DNA of 64,000 bases from Thermoflexaceae bacterium (GTDB lineage Bacteria > Chloroflexota > Dehalococcoidia > Tepidiformales > Tepidiformaceae). A program made the position numbers and the translations under genes. Location of the stretch: the NCBI GenBank assembly GCA_015075555.1, contig JABTUD010000001.1:310001-374000 (forward strand). The letters run 5' to 3'. This document shows, piece by piece, positions 8,373 through 17,039 of the stretch; position 1 is the first letter of the stretch, and each line of letters starts with the position of its first letter. The notes beneath the pieces are model-generated. The model was not told where the DNA came from. It saw nothing but the letters and a program-made list of their open reading frames with translations, and did no database searches.

Positions 8373-9323
8373 GTGGGCCCCGGCCTGTTTGGCTACGCAG
8401 TTCGGCGGCTCCTCTGGGCGGTCCCGGTGCTCTTCGCCATCTCGGTGATTGTCTTCTGGATCCTACGCCTGGCGCCCGGTGACCCGGTTGACACGATCCT
8501 GGGCCGCCACTACGACGAAGAGAGGGCGGCGGTACTGCGCGACAAGTATGGCTACGATGAGCCGGTATACGTGCAGTACGTCAAGTACATGCGCAACCTC
8601 TTCCACGGTGACCTTGGCGTTTCCACGCGGCACCAGGACTTCACGGTGAGCGAGGTCATCTGGCCGAAGATCAAGGTCTCGACCCAGCTGGGAGCGATGG
8701 CGCTCTTCATCACCTTCGCGCTTGGCATTCCCGTGGGGGTGTACGCCGCGCTGGCACGGGGGACGTTCCTCGACCCGCTCACAATCAGCTTCTGGCTGGC
8801 GCTCGACGCGGTCCCGGTCTTCGTCGCGATTCCCATTCTGCAGTATCTCTTTGCCGTCCGGCTGGGCTGGGTGCGGCTTGGCTGGGAGGGCGTCTGGAGC
8901 CCCAACATCATCATGCCCTTGCTCATTATGTCGCTTCCTGGGGTGGCCGGGGTGGCCCGTTTCATGCGCGCGTCGGTTGTGAGCGTCATGCACGAAGACT
9001 ATGTGCGCACAGCCCGTGCAAAGGGGCTCAAGGAACGCACGGTGGTCGTCACGCACATCACGCGAAACGCGCTGCTCCCGATGATCACGGTAATTGGGCT
9101 CTCGTTGCCGGGGATGACTGCGGGGGCGCTCTTCACCGAGCAGTACTTCGGAATCCCGGGGATTGCACGGGAGTCACTGGCTGCCGTAACGGCGCCGGAC
9201 TATGACGTCATCCTGGCGCTGGTCCTGTTCGGTTCGACGCTCTTCGTGCTGGCCAACGTCCTCATCGACATCTCCTACGCGATCATCGACCCGAGGGTGA
9301 GGGTCGGGGCCAGGAGGGGCTAG
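8373..9323 (+). CDS. ABC transporter permease, DppB/OppB type
   Basis: 316-residue inner-membrane permease with about six membrane helices. It opens with a helix (LLWAVPVLFAISVIVFWILR) and the DppB-family N-terminal block LAPGDPVDTILGRHYDEE. The cytoplasmic EAA-like coupling loop reads YVRTARAKGLKERTVVVTHI near residue 212. The start is a GTG 5 nt after the stop of the binding-protein gene. Its stop directly abuts the GTG of the next permease gene, a tight operon. Confidence 0.93.
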   Translation: MGPGLFGYAVRRLLWAVPVLFAISVIVFWILRLAPGDPVDTILGRHYDEERAAVLRDKYGYDEPVYVQYVKYMRNLFHGDLGVSTRHQDFTVSEVIWPKIKVSTQLGAMALFITFALGIPVGVYAALARGTFLDPLTISFWLALDAVPVFVAIPILQYLFAVRLGWVRLGWEGVWSPNIIMPLLIMSLPGVAGVARFMRASVVSVMHEDYVRTARAKGLKERTVVVTHITRNALLPMITVIGLSLPGMTAGALFTEQYFGIPGIARESLAAVTAPDYDVILALVLFGSTLFVLANVLIDISYAIIDPRVRVGARRG

Positions 9324-10295
9324 GTGACGGCCGGGACAGCGGAAGCAGAACAGGCCGTGGCGTCAGCGCCATCGATGAAGCGGCGGATGTTCCGCCTCAT
9401 CATCCGCAAGAAGCTGGCTGTGCTCGCTCTTGCCTACCTGCTGGTGTTCTACTTCTGCGGCGTGTTCGCCCCCCTGATTGCGCCCTACGACCCGAACGAG
9501 CAGCGGCGCACAGTGGAGGATGTCCGCCAACCACCTTCGGCGGAGCACCTGCTGGGGACCGACACGCTGGGGCGCGACATGCTTTCGCGCGTCTTCTACG
9601 CCGCGCGAACCACCATCCTGTTCACGGTCGCTGTGACCATCACGGGGGGGCTCTTCCTCGGCGTAGGGCTGGGCCTGGTCGCAGGCTACCGGGGAGGGTG
9701 GGTCGATACGCTGATCATGCGGGTCGGTGAGGTTCTTTCCGGTCTGCCGACGCTTTTCCTGCTCCTCGCCATCACGGCGGCCTTCCGTACGCGGATTGAC
9801 GATGCTTCCTACTGGCTGCGTGAGCACACCTGGCTGGGGGACGACGCCAAGACCCTGATGCAATTCACCATCATCGTCGGCGCCACGGTGCCATTCGCCT
9901 GGATCGGTTCGAGCCGGATTGTGCGCAGCCTGGCGCTTTCCATCCGCGAGGCAGACTACGTGGTGGCTGCCGAGCTCTACGGGGCTTCGACGTGGCGAGT
10001 TATCACGCGGCACATCCTGCCGGGCATCCTGCCGCTGTTCATGGTGGGGCTTTCGGGTTCGATGGCGAGCATCGCCGGTGCGGAGGTTACGCTGAGCTTC
10101 CTCGGGTTGGGGATCACCCCGCCGACACCCAGCTTCGGGAACATGATTGCCGATGGAGCGGGGGTGCGAACCTTCCAGGCGACGCCCCACCTCTTGCTTT
10201 CGGGAGCCCTGCCGGTGGTGCTCTTCTTCTTCGCCTGGAACCTGCTCGGCGATGCGCTGGTAGACCTGCTCGACCCGAGAATGCACCAGCGCTGA
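9324..10295 (+). CDS. ABC transporter permease, DppC/OppC type
   Basis: 323-residue partner permease. It begins with a cytoplasmic stretch, a first helix (LAVLALAYLLVFYFCGVFAP) and the DppC block HLLGTDTLGRDMLSRVFYAA. The EAA-like loop is YVVAAELYGASTWRVITRHI. A stretch of about 35 residues after the third helix (RTRIDDASYWLREHTWLGDD) is longer than in typical DppC and may form an extracytoplasmic loop. No ATPase gene follows (the next gene is DUF167), so the complex must use ATPases encoded elsewhere. Confidence 0.93.
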   Translation: MTAGTAEAEQAVASAPSMKRRMFRLIIRKKLAVLALAYLLVFYFCGVFAPLIAPYDPNEQRRTVEDVRQPPSAEHLLGTDTLGRDMLSRVFYAARTTILFTVAVTITGGLFLGVGLGLVAGYRGGWVDTLIMRVGEVLSGLPTLFLLLAITAAFRTRIDDASYWLREHTWLGDDAKTLMQFTIIVGATVPFAWIGSSRIVRSLALSIREADYVVAAELYGASTWRVITRHILPGILPLFMVGLSGSMASIAGAEVTLSFLGLGITPPTPSFGNMIADGAGVRTFQATPHLLLSGALPVVLFFFAWNLLGDALVDLLDPRMHQR

Positions 10296-10310
10296 GAGGG
10301 GCAGCCAGCT

Positions 10311-10316
10311 TAGACT
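10311..10316 (+). promoter_or_regulatory. -10 element close to the DUF167 start codon
   Basis: TAGACT ends 7 nt before the ATG at 10324, with no Shine-Dalgarno sequence at usable distance. This suggests a leaderless transcript like those of the ModE-like gene and aspS. Confidence 0.35.
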
Positions 10317-10323
10317 GGACGGC

Positions 10324-10587
10324 ATGGCCCGAATCTCCGTCCGCGTCACGCCGCGTGCCAGTCGCGACGCCGTCACCGGGTTTGATGAGCGCGGTGTGCT
10401 GGGCGTGAGGGTAACGGCGGCGCCCGCGGATGGCGCCGCGAACGCCGCGGTGACGAAGCTCCTGGCAAAGGCCCTCGGCATCCCATCGCGCGATGTGGTG
10501 CTGGTCTCCGGGGCTACCTCGCGCGAGAAGGTATTTGACCTGCCGGTGGATACCAGCGAGCTGCGCCGGCGGCTCGCGCCCTCGTAG
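10324..10587 (+). CDS. DUF167 / YggU-family protein
   Basis: 87-residue protein of the YggU (DUF167) family, small alpha/beta proteins of unknown biochemical role. The family signature is visible: RVTPRASRDAVTG at the N-terminus, VRVTAAPADGAANAAVTKLL in the centre and VVLVSGATSREKVFDL near the end. Length is typical. It stands between the permease gene and glycyl-tRNA synthetase, on the same strand. Nothing nearby suggests a function. Confidence 0.9.
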   Translation: MARISVRVTPRASRDAVTGFDERGVLGVRVTAAPADGAANAAVTKLLAKALGIPSRDVVLVSGATSREKVFDLPVDTSELRRRLAPS

Positions 10588-10680
10588 CCGCGACTGCCCA
10601 TTGGATAGGGGTGCGCTAAGGTGAAGGTTCAGCCGCGGCGCACCCGGCGTCGCGAGACTTGCTGCGCACGGAAACCTGCA

Positions 10681-12027
10681 TTGCCCGCTCCCGACCTGGA
10701 AACCATCGTCTCGCTGGCGAAACGCCGCGGCTTCGTCTTCCCTTCCGCCGAGATCTACGGCGGCTTCGCCAACACGTACGACTACGGCCCGCTGGGCGTC
10801 GAACTAAAGCGGAACATACGCGAGGCGTGGTGGAAGTCGATGGTGCGCGACCGCGACGACGTGGTGGGCATCGACGCGGCGTTGATTACCAACCCCAACG
10901 TGTGGGTGGCCAGCGGACATGTAGCGAACTTCACCGACCCGCTGGTCGACTGCAGAAAGTGCCAGATGCGCTTCCGGCTCGACCACCTGGAGGAAGGTGC
11001 CTACGGCGAGGTGAGGCGCAACGCTGCCGGCCAGGTGGTCTGCCCGAACGATGGCGGCGAGCTGACCGAACCACGGATGTTCAACATGATGTTCAAGACG
11101 CAGGTGGGACCGGTGGCCGACGAGACGGCGGTGGCCTATCTGCCCCCGGAAACCGCGCAGGGCATGTTCGTGAACTTCGAGAACGTGGTGACGTCGATGC
11201 GGCGGAAGCTGCCGTTCGGGATTGCCCAGGCGCGCACGAGCTTCCGCAACGAGATCACGCCGGGGAAGTTCATCTTCCGCACGCTCGAGTTCGAGCAGAT
11301 GGAGATGGAGTTCTTCTGCAAGCCCGGCACCGACCTGGAGTGGTATCGCTACTGGGTGGATGAGCGGCTGCGCTGGTACACCGAGGTGGTGGGCATTGAC
11401 CCTTCGCGTCTTCGCCTGCGTGAGCACGCGAAGGAGGAGCTTTCGCACTACAGCGCGGGGACGACGGACATCGAGTACCTCTTCCCGTGGGGCTGGGGCG
11501 AACTCGAGGGTGTGGCCGACCGGACCGACTATGACCTGAAGGCGCACAGCGCCCAGAGCGGCCACCCGATCAGCTACTTCGACGAAGAAAGCGGCGAGCA
11601 TCTTGTGCCGTATGTGGTCGAGCCCGCTGCCGGGCTGAGCCGCACGCTCGCCGTGGTGCTGCTTGATGTGTACACGGAGGAGCCGGACGAGAAGGGCGAC
11701 AGCCGCGTCGTCCTCAAGTTCCGGCCGAACATCGCGCCGATCAAGGTGGCGGTGCTGCCGCTATCGAAGAACGAAAAGCTGCGGCCGCTGGCGCGGCGGG
11801 TGTACGACCTCGTACGCCCGAAGTGGATGACGCAGTACGACGAGACGCAGTCCATCGGCCGCCGCTACCGGCGCCAGGACGAGATAGGCACGCCGTTCTG
11901 CGTCACGGTGGACTTCGATTCGCTCGAAGACGATGCGGTAACGATCCGTGAGCGTGATTCGCAAGAGCAGCTACGCGTGCCCATTGGGGGGCTGGTTGCG
12001 GCGCTGAACGAGCGTCTGGACTGCTGA
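10681..12027 (+). CDS. glyS: Glycyl-tRNA synthetase, dimeric (alpha2) type
   Basis: Class II synthetase charging tRNA-Gly. The sequence after the TTG at 10681 (PAPDLETIVSLAKRRGF) lines up with the start of the homodimeric enzyme, giving 448 residues. The frame stays open back to a GTG at 10621, but the extra 20 residues are basic and unlike the family. Further landmarks are EIYGGFANTYDYGPLGVELK, a zinc-ribbon-like insertion (CRKCQMRF ... CPNDGG), the ETAQGMFVNF motif, FRNEITPGKFIFRTLEFEQM (motif 2), and the GLSRTLAVVLLD motif 3 followed by the C-terminal anticodon domain (IAPIKVAVLPLSK). This eukaryote-like alpha2 form replaces the GlyQ/GlyS tetramer. Confidence 0.95.
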   Translation: MPAPDLETIVSLAKRRGFVFPSAEIYGGFANTYDYGPLGVELKRNIREAWWKSMVRDRDDVVGIDAALITNPNVWVASGHVANFTDPLVDCRKCQMRFRLDHLEEGAYGEVRRNAAGQVVCPNDGGELTEPRMFNMMFKTQVGPVADETAVAYLPPETAQGMFVNFENVVTSMRRKLPFGIAQARTSFRNEITPGKFIFRTLEFEQMEMEFFCKPGTDLEWYRYWVDERLRWYTEVVGIDPSRLRLREHAKEELSHYSAGTTDIEYLFPWGWGELEGVADRTDYDLKAHSAQSGHPISYFDEESGEHLVPYVVEPAAGLSRTLAVVLLDVYTEEPDEKGDSRVVLKFRPNIAPIKVAVLPLSKNEKLRPLARRVYDLVRPKWMTQYDETQSIGRRYRRQDEIGTPFCVTVDFDSLEDDAVTIRERDSQEQLRVPIGGLVAALNERLDC

Positions 12028-12041
12028 TTCGGCCCGGGGTC

Positions 12042-13244
12042 CTACTCCAGCGCTCCCGCGATCGCGAGGTCGGCGATCTGCTCATCGCCCATGCCGAGGG
12101 TTTCGCGAAGGACATAGTCGTTGTCCTCGCCGAGCGCCGGGCCCGGCTTGCGCACGCTTGCGGGGGTGCGAGAGAGGCGGATGCGCGGCGCCTCTATTGG
12201 AATCGATCCCATGACGCTCTGCTCCATCCAGACGAAGTGGTCCGCCAGGTTGGGCTCCGCCAGCGCTTCGGCCGATGTTGTGAGCGCATGGGCCGAGATG
12301 CCCCGCTCCTGGCAGAGCCGCTCAACCTCGTCGTCCTCAAGCTGCGAAGTCCAGGCAGAGACGACCGCATCGAGCTCGGCGGCGTGGCGGCGGCGTCCCA
12401 GGAGGGTGTCAAAGCGGGGGTCGCGCGCCTCTTCGCCGATGAGCGCTGCCAGTTTGGGCCAGAGTGCGGGAGCCTGGCAGGCGATGGCCACCCACTCTTC
12501 GTCGCCCTTGCAGGGGTAGACACCGTGGGGGCACATCACGGGGTCGGAGTTGCCAGCGCGGGGGAGCGCCACGCCATCCACCCCGAAGCGCAGGAGCGCC
12601 GGCGTAAGGAAGTGCATGGCGGCCTCGGCCTGGGAGAGGTCGATGTGCTGGCCCTCGCCCGTCCGGCGCCGGTGTTCTAGTGCGGCGAGGATGGAGCTGG
12701 CGATGAAGCGGGGTGCGACATAGTCGGTGTAGGCCCCGGCGGGGCCGGCGGGAGCCCGGTCGGGCCAGCCCCAGTAGTCAACGAAGCCGCCGAGGGCGGC
12801 GCCCAGGTTGCCGAAGCCGGCGAACCCGGCAAGCGGGCCAGTCGCGCCGCAGAGGCAGGTGCTCATCATGATGATGCCTGGATTGATCTTCTTGAGGCTC
12901 TCGTAGTCGAAACCCCAGGCGGGCATGGCGGAAGGGGTGAAGGACTCCGTGACGACATCGGCCCAGGCGACGAGCGACCGGATGACGTCCCGGCCCTCCG
13001 CGGTCGAGAGATTGAGCTGCACGCCCAGCTTGTTGGCATTCATGTTCGCCGAGAGGACAGACATGGCGGGGTCTGGCTTGCCGCCCTTGTATGGGCTCAC
13101 GGTGCGGGCGGTGTCAACCCGGGTGCCGGTCTCGACATGGATTACGGTTGCGCCGAAATCGGCGAGCAGCCGGACGGCAGCAGGGCCGACCACCACCCAT
13201 GTGAGATCGAGGACCTTGATGCCAGCGAGAGGGAGAGGGGCCAC
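12042..13244 (-). CDS. CaiB/BaiF family (class III) CoA-transferase
   Basis: 400-residue class III CoA-transferase, which moves CoA between carboxylic acids through an aspartyl-CoA intermediate. The N-terminal LAGIKVLDLTWVVVGPAAVR and NANKLGVQLNLSTAEGRDVI are typical. The GAYTDYVAPRFIASSILAAL segment near residue 170 holds the likely catalytic aspartate, and GEGQHIDLSQAEAAMHFL follows. The GTG start has GGAGG 7 nt upstream. The acid substrate cannot be predicted: no acyl-CoA pathway gene is adjacent. The next gene on the same strand is a Crp/Fnr regulator, 87 nt away. Confidence 0.9.
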   Translation of the reverse strand: MAPLPLAGIKVLDLTWVVVGPAAVRLLADFGATVIHVETGTRVDTARTVSPYKGGKPDPAMSVLSANMNANKLGVQLNLSTAEGRDVIRSLVAWADVVTESFTPSAMPAWGFDYESLKKINPGIIMMSTCLCGATGPLAGFAGFGNLGAALGGFVDYWGWPDRAPAGPAGAYTDYVAPRFIASSILAALEHRRRTGEGQHIDLSQAEAAMHFLTPALLRFGVDGVALPRAGNSDPVMCPHGVYPCKGDEEWVAIACQAPALWPKLAALIGEEARDPRFDTLLGRRRHAAELDAVVSAWTSQLEDDEVERLCQERGISAHALTTSAEALAEPNLADHFVWMEQSVMGSIPIEAPRIRLSRTPASVRKPGPALGEDNDYVLRETLGMGDEQIADLAIAGALE

Positions 13245-13272
13245 TGTTGGACCTCCGTGGGACGATGGGCGC

Positions 13273-13278
13273 CATTCT
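13273..13278 (-). promoter_or_regulatory. -10 element upstream of the CoA-transferase gene
   Basis: On the reverse strand GCTAGAAT gives TAGAAT (5 of 6 to TATAAT) about 28 nt before the GTG start, leaving room for the GGAGG ribosome-binding site. No clear -35. Confidence 0.35.
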
Positions 13279-13331
13279 AGCGGGTTGGCGCCGGCGTGGT
13301 GAGCGGGATTTGGGGGGCTGGGTGGCGACCG

Positions 13332-14015
13332 TCAGTCGGCGAGGTCTTCAAGCCGGGCCCGGTCGCGAATGCGGAACTCGCTGCGCCGCACCTCAATGAC
13401 GCCCTCGCCCGCGAGCCCCGCGACGGCTCTCTGGATGACGTCGGGGACGGTTCCGAGGCGCGACGCCAGTTCGGCAAGGGTGTACCAGCGTGGCCGGTAG
13501 AGCACACCGTTGACGGAGTCGTCGAGGAGGAGGCGGGCAAGGCGGCCCGTGACGGTACGGAGGGAGAGGTCAGCAACGAGCCCAACGAGGTGCGTGAGGC
13601 GGTCGGCCATCTGGCCGATCGTGCTCTCGGCGAACTCGGGGTGCTCGCGCACCAGGCGGGAGAGCTCGCTACGAGGGAGCAGCCAGACACCGCTGGTTTC
13701 CAGGGCGACTGCAGAGGCGGGGTTGGGGCGGCGAGCGAAGACGCCAACTTCGTTGAAGGTCTCGCCGGGCCCCACGAACTTGAGCACCTGCTCCCGCCCC
13801 TGGGGCGATGACTTGACGACCTTGAGCCAGCCCGATTCCAGGTAATAGAGGCCGGGCGACTCCTCGCCCTCGATGAAGATGAACTCCCCCGGGAGGTATT
13901 CACGCCAGACGGCGCGCCGTGCGAGTTCGCAGCGAAGGCTATTGCCAAGGCCCTGGAAGAGCGGCAATGCCCCAATGGCGTCCGCCAGTGCCCCCTGATC
14001 TAACTGCTTTGCCAT
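13332..14015 (-). CDS. Crp/Fnr-family transcriptional regulator
   Basis: 227-residue regulator with an N-terminal cyclic-nucleotide-binding-like beta-roll (LPLFQGLGNSLRCELARRAV, then EYLPGEFIFIEGEESPGLYY and VKSSPQGREQVLKFVGPGET). A long helix leads to a C-terminal winged helix with recognition segment LASRLGTVPDVIQRAVAGL. The canonical cAMP-contacting residues are not evident and the single cysteine does not form an Fnr iron-sulfur motif, so the effector is unknown. A CACAAT hexamer at 14024-14029 (reverse strand) ends 8 nt from the ATG, so the mRNA may be leaderless. Confidence 0.9.
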   Translation of the reverse strand: MAKQLDQGALADAIGALPLFQGLGNSLRCELARRAVWREYLPGEFIFIEGEESPGLYYLESGWLKVVKSSPQGREQVLKFVGPGETFNEVGVFARRPNPASAVALETSGVWLLPRSELSRLVREHPEFAESTIGQMADRLTHLVGLVADLSLRTVTGRLARLLLDDSVNGVLYRPRWYTLAELASRLGTVPDVIQRAVAGLAGEGVIEVRRSEFRIRDRARLEDLAD

Positions 14016-14082
14016 GGCCGGAGATTGTGGCAGGCGGTCCCGGCGGAAGCCAATGCGGGAAAACGGCCGAGAAGTGAAGCGG

Positions 14083-14391
14083 CTACTCTTTCACACCCGC
14101 CACACGGCAGGCATCGCCATATTCGGCGAGAGCCTTCACCAGGGGGTCGGTGGCGCCGAGGTCGAGCGGGCCGAAATGGCGGCTGAGGGCCTCGTAGACA
14201 TGCGCGCTGGCCTGCTTGATGCCGACATCGTCATGCTCCCGGTTGCGCTGCGCGTACTCGGAGATGGCGCGAACGATGGGCTGGTGGGCGCCGAGGTCAA
14301 GCGGGCCGAAGTGGTGGGTCATCGCCTCGTAGAGATGCTCGCTGGCGGCCTTCACCCTCGTTTCGGCGTCATTGGCGGTTTCTGTCCCCAT
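14083..14391 (-). CDS. Small protein made of two HFGPLDLG repeats, function unknown
   Basis: 102-residue soluble protein of no recognised family. Almost all of it is a tandem duplication of about 36 residues. Copy 1 runs from ASEHLYEAMTHHFGPLDLG to RAISEYAQR and copy 2 from ASAHVYEALSRHFGPLDLG to KALAEYGDA; the repeat period is 45 residues. The core HFGPLDLGA is identical and the flanks show conservative changes, with matching duplication visible in the DNA. GGGAGGG lies 6 nt before the ATG. It sits between the nadE end and the Crp/Fnr gene, all on one strand. The strong repeat conservation argues that it is a real gene. Confidence 0.75.
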   Translation of the reverse strand: MGTETANDAETRVKAASEHLYEAMTHHFGPLDLGAHQPIVRAISEYAQRNREHDDVGIKQASAHVYEALSRHFGPLDLGATDPLVKALAEYGDACRVAGVKE

Positions 14392-14435
14392 CGTGTCCCT
14401 CCCTTAGAGACTTAACATGATTGTAACACAGGAGC

Positions 14436-16439
14436 TCAATGTAACTGCTCGGGGACGCCTGCCGCCTCCTCGAGCCAGGCAGACGGCGAAGCGTCGGGTG
14501 GCATGCGCCAGTCGCTGCGCGGTGAGAGGGCCCCACCGGACCCGACCTTCGGTGAGCCGGGGACGCAATCGCGCTTGAACTGGGCGGCGAAGAACCGCTC
14601 GATGAAGAGCAGGAGCCAGCGGCGGATTTCGCCGATTGTGTACCTGTCACCGAAGGCGTGGAGGGCCATGCGGGCAATGCGCCGGGGCCCAAAGCCGAAG
14701 CGCGTGAATGCGTAGAGAAAGAAGTCGTGGAGCTCGTATGGGCCGAGGATCTCCTCCGAAAGCTGGGAGATCTCCCCATTGGGCGTCGGCGACCGAAGCT
14801 CGGGGCTGATTGGCGTCGCGAGCACATCGCGAAGGGCCTGGGCGACGGCAGCGTCATCGGCGTAGACGCGCTCGGCGGCCCAGGCGATGAGATGGGAAAC
14901 CAGCGTCTTCGGGACGCCAGCGTTGACGGCGTAATGGGACATGTGATCGCCACCGTAGGTCGACCAGCCCAGGGCCATCTCGGTAAGGTCACCCGTGCCA
15001 AGGTCGATTCCGCGCTCTTTCGATGCGAAGGAGAAAAGCACGAACTTCCGGGCCCACGCCTGGACATTCTCGAAGGTGAGGTCTTCGACCCCGGGGTCAT
15101 GCCCTATCGCAGCGAAGATCTCGCCCGAAAGCTCGCGGATATCGACCTCGCGCAGGGTCGCGCCAAGCCGGTGGATGAGCTCGCGGGAGATGCGGTAGGT
15201 CTCGGGTGAGGTGCCGAACCCGGGCATCGTCACCCCGATCACAGAGCCGGGCGGTAGACCCAGGAGGGCCATCGCGCGCCCGGCGACGATCAGCGCCAGG
15301 GTCGAGTCGCGGCCACCCGAGACACCAAGCACCACCCTGCGCATCCCGGGAGGAAGCGACTGGAGACGGCGGGCGAGTGCGGTGGTCATGACCTGGAAGA
15401 TCTCGTTGCAGCGGCTGTCGAGCTTCGCGGGGTCGGACGGGACGTAGGGATGGGGATCGACCACCCGCAGGAGGTGGTGGTAGGTGCCCTGCTCGCGCCT
15501 CTCAAGGAGCGGGGGCGCTGATACCTCGCGAACGGGAGCGGCGAAGGCAGCGGCGTTCTGGCCCCAGGAAGTTTGCCGCATGCGGTCCTGCTGAAGGGCA
15601 AGCAGGTCAACATCGGCGACGGCGATGGCGCCACGGAGGGAAAAGCGCGCCGTTTCGCCGACGATTTCACCACGGTCGGCAATGATGCCGTGGCCGTCCC
15701 AGGCGAGGTCGGCGCTCGACTCGCCGAAGCCGGCGGCGCCGTACATCTGCACCGCCAGGTTTCTCGCCGATGAGCCGCGCACCAGGTCCTGGCGGTATTC
15801 CCACTTGCCCACGGTGATGTTTGAGGCGGAGAGGTTGGCGAGCACCGTGGCACCGGAAAGCGCGGCGACGGTCCCGGGCGGGACGGGCACCCAGATGTCC
15901 TCGCAGATGTCGGTGTGCAGGGCGAAACCTGGCACGGAAGGATGCGTAACGATCACGTCCGTACCGAAAGGCGTGCTGTGGCCGAGCAGCATGATTTCGG
16001 TAGATAGGGCGCTGGCAGCAGGCTGGAACCAGCGCATCTCGTAGAACTCGCGATAGTTCGGAGGATACGATTTTGGCGCCGCCATCACGGCGCGTCCGCC
16101 GTAGATGGTCACTGCGGCGTTGAAGAGCATGCCATCGGCCACCAGCGGGAGGCCGAGCGAGATGAGCATGTTCCAGGATTCCGTCTCCTCGGCAACGCGG
16201 AGCAGGGCATCGAGTGCGCCTTCGATCAGCACCTGCTGAAAGAAGAGATCGCCGCTCGAGTAGCCGGTCAGGCCAAGCTCCGGGCAGAGGGCGTAGTGCG
16301 CCCCCGCCTCGTGCGCCTCTTGCAGGAGCTCCAGGTGGGCCTCTGCATTGAAGGCCGGGTCACCTACCCGGATCGCGGGGACGCACACAGCGACACGGGC
16401 GTAACCGTGCGTACGGACATCGAGGAAAGCGCTGTCCAT
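14436..16439 (-). CDS. nadE: Glutamine-hydrolysing NAD+ synthetase
   Basis: 667-residue two-domain enzyme converting nicotinic acid adenine dinucleotide to NAD+ with ATP and glutamine. The N-terminal nitrilase-like glutaminase has its triad in PELGLTGYSSGDLF (Glu), APKSYPPNYREFYE (Lys) and HTDICEDIWVP (Cys, near residue 174). The C-terminal synthetase has the P-loop GVSGGRDSTLALIVA near residue 372, where Arg replaces the more usual hydrophobic residue of SGGxDS. The GDLTEMALGWSTYGGDHMSHY and VNAGVPKTLV segments follow. A TATGAT hexamer at 16448-16453 (reverse strand) ends 8 nt from the ATG with no clear Shine-Dalgarno, so the transcript may be leaderless. Confidence 0.95.
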   Translation of the reverse strand: MDSAFLDVRTHGYARVAVCVPAIRVGDPAFNAEAHLELLQEAHEAGAHYALCPELGLTGYSSGDLFFQQVLIEGALDALLRVAEETESWNMLISLGLPLVADGMLFNAAVTIYGGRAVMAAPKSYPPNYREFYEMRWFQPAASALSTEIMLLGHSTPFGTDVIVTHPSVPGFALHTDICEDIWVPVPPGTVAALSGATVLANLSASNITVGKWEYRQDLVRGSSARNLAVQMYGAAGFGESSADLAWDGHGIIADRGEIVGETARFSLRGAIAVADVDLLALQQDRMRQTSWGQNAAAFAAPVREVSAPPLLERREQGTYHHLLRVVDPHPYVPSDPAKLDSRCNEIFQVMTTALARRLQSLPPGMRRVVLGVSGGRDSTLALIVAGRAMALLGLPPGSVIGVTMPGFGTSPETYRISRELIHRLGATLREVDIRELSGEIFAAIGHDPGVEDLTFENVQAWARKFVLFSFASKERGIDLGTGDLTEMALGWSTYGGDHMSHYAVNAGVPKTLVSHLIAWAAERVYADDAAVAQALRDVLATPISPELRSPTPNGEISQLSEEILGPYELHDFFLYAFTRFGFGPRRIARMALHAFGDRYTIGEIRRWLLLFIERFFAAQFKRDCVPGSPKVGSGGALSPRSDWRMPPDASPSAWLEEAAGVPEQLH

Positions 16440-16596
16440 CTCTGCGCATCATATCGGGGAACCGGTTCGATGGTCGCGCGATGTGGCCGCAAACCCGCTG
16501 GCCGGAGGTGGTCAATCCCCCCCGGGGGCGCCCCGGCTGTCATCGTGGCATTACGCCGGGACGCCCCACACCGTCAGGCGGAGAGTGGCAGCCGGG

Positions 16597-17039
16597 TCAC
16601 GCCAGGGCCTCACCCTGGTCGCCAGTGGGATGCGGCTCGGGCGCGAAGGTGTAGCCGAGGAAAGGACCGAATCCACTACGAACCGCGGCCGAAGGAGTTG
16701 CTGCGGGACGTCTGGCGGAATGTTCGGAACACGCGCGACACCATAGCCATCGGCCTGGTCCGGGAAGTTGCGGAAGCGAAGGTGCGCGGTACCCCGCCCG
16801 GTCGGCTCTCCGGTTCCAGGATCCTCCGGGATCCTTGACGCCTTCGCGCCGTGATACATGTCGAAGCACAGAACGATGTGGTGTTCCCGGCCGAAGCAGA
16901 GCAACGCCACGGCATCGACCAGATTGCCGTCCGGGCCCGTGCCCACACTACCGGGGCGATGGAAGCTGAATGGGTGCCCGCCGGGGCATCGCCGCCCGGC
17001 ACAGTAGGCGCATCCATCGCCGGGGATCGGGTCCGTCAT
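16597..17039 (-). CDS. Hypothetical protein, probably frameshifted
   Basis: I do not recognise this gene. The first ~115 codons on the reverse strand from the ATG at 17039 have the C/G-rich third positions of real genes here. They contain a Cys cluster (GCAYCAGRRCPGGHPFSFH) and DAVALLCFGREHHIVLCFD. After about 16680 that frame loses coding character, while another frame continues plausibly (GFGPFLGYTFAPEPHPTGDQ) to a stop at 16597, so a single-base indel near 16670-16685 is likely. Uninterrupted, the first frame would instead run to 16551 (162 residues). It fills the gap between nadE and the aminopeptidase gene. Confidence 0.4.

Noticed and set aside
9363-10601. 412-codon reverse-strand open frame
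   Set aside because: Shadow of the DppC-like permease and DUF167 genes.
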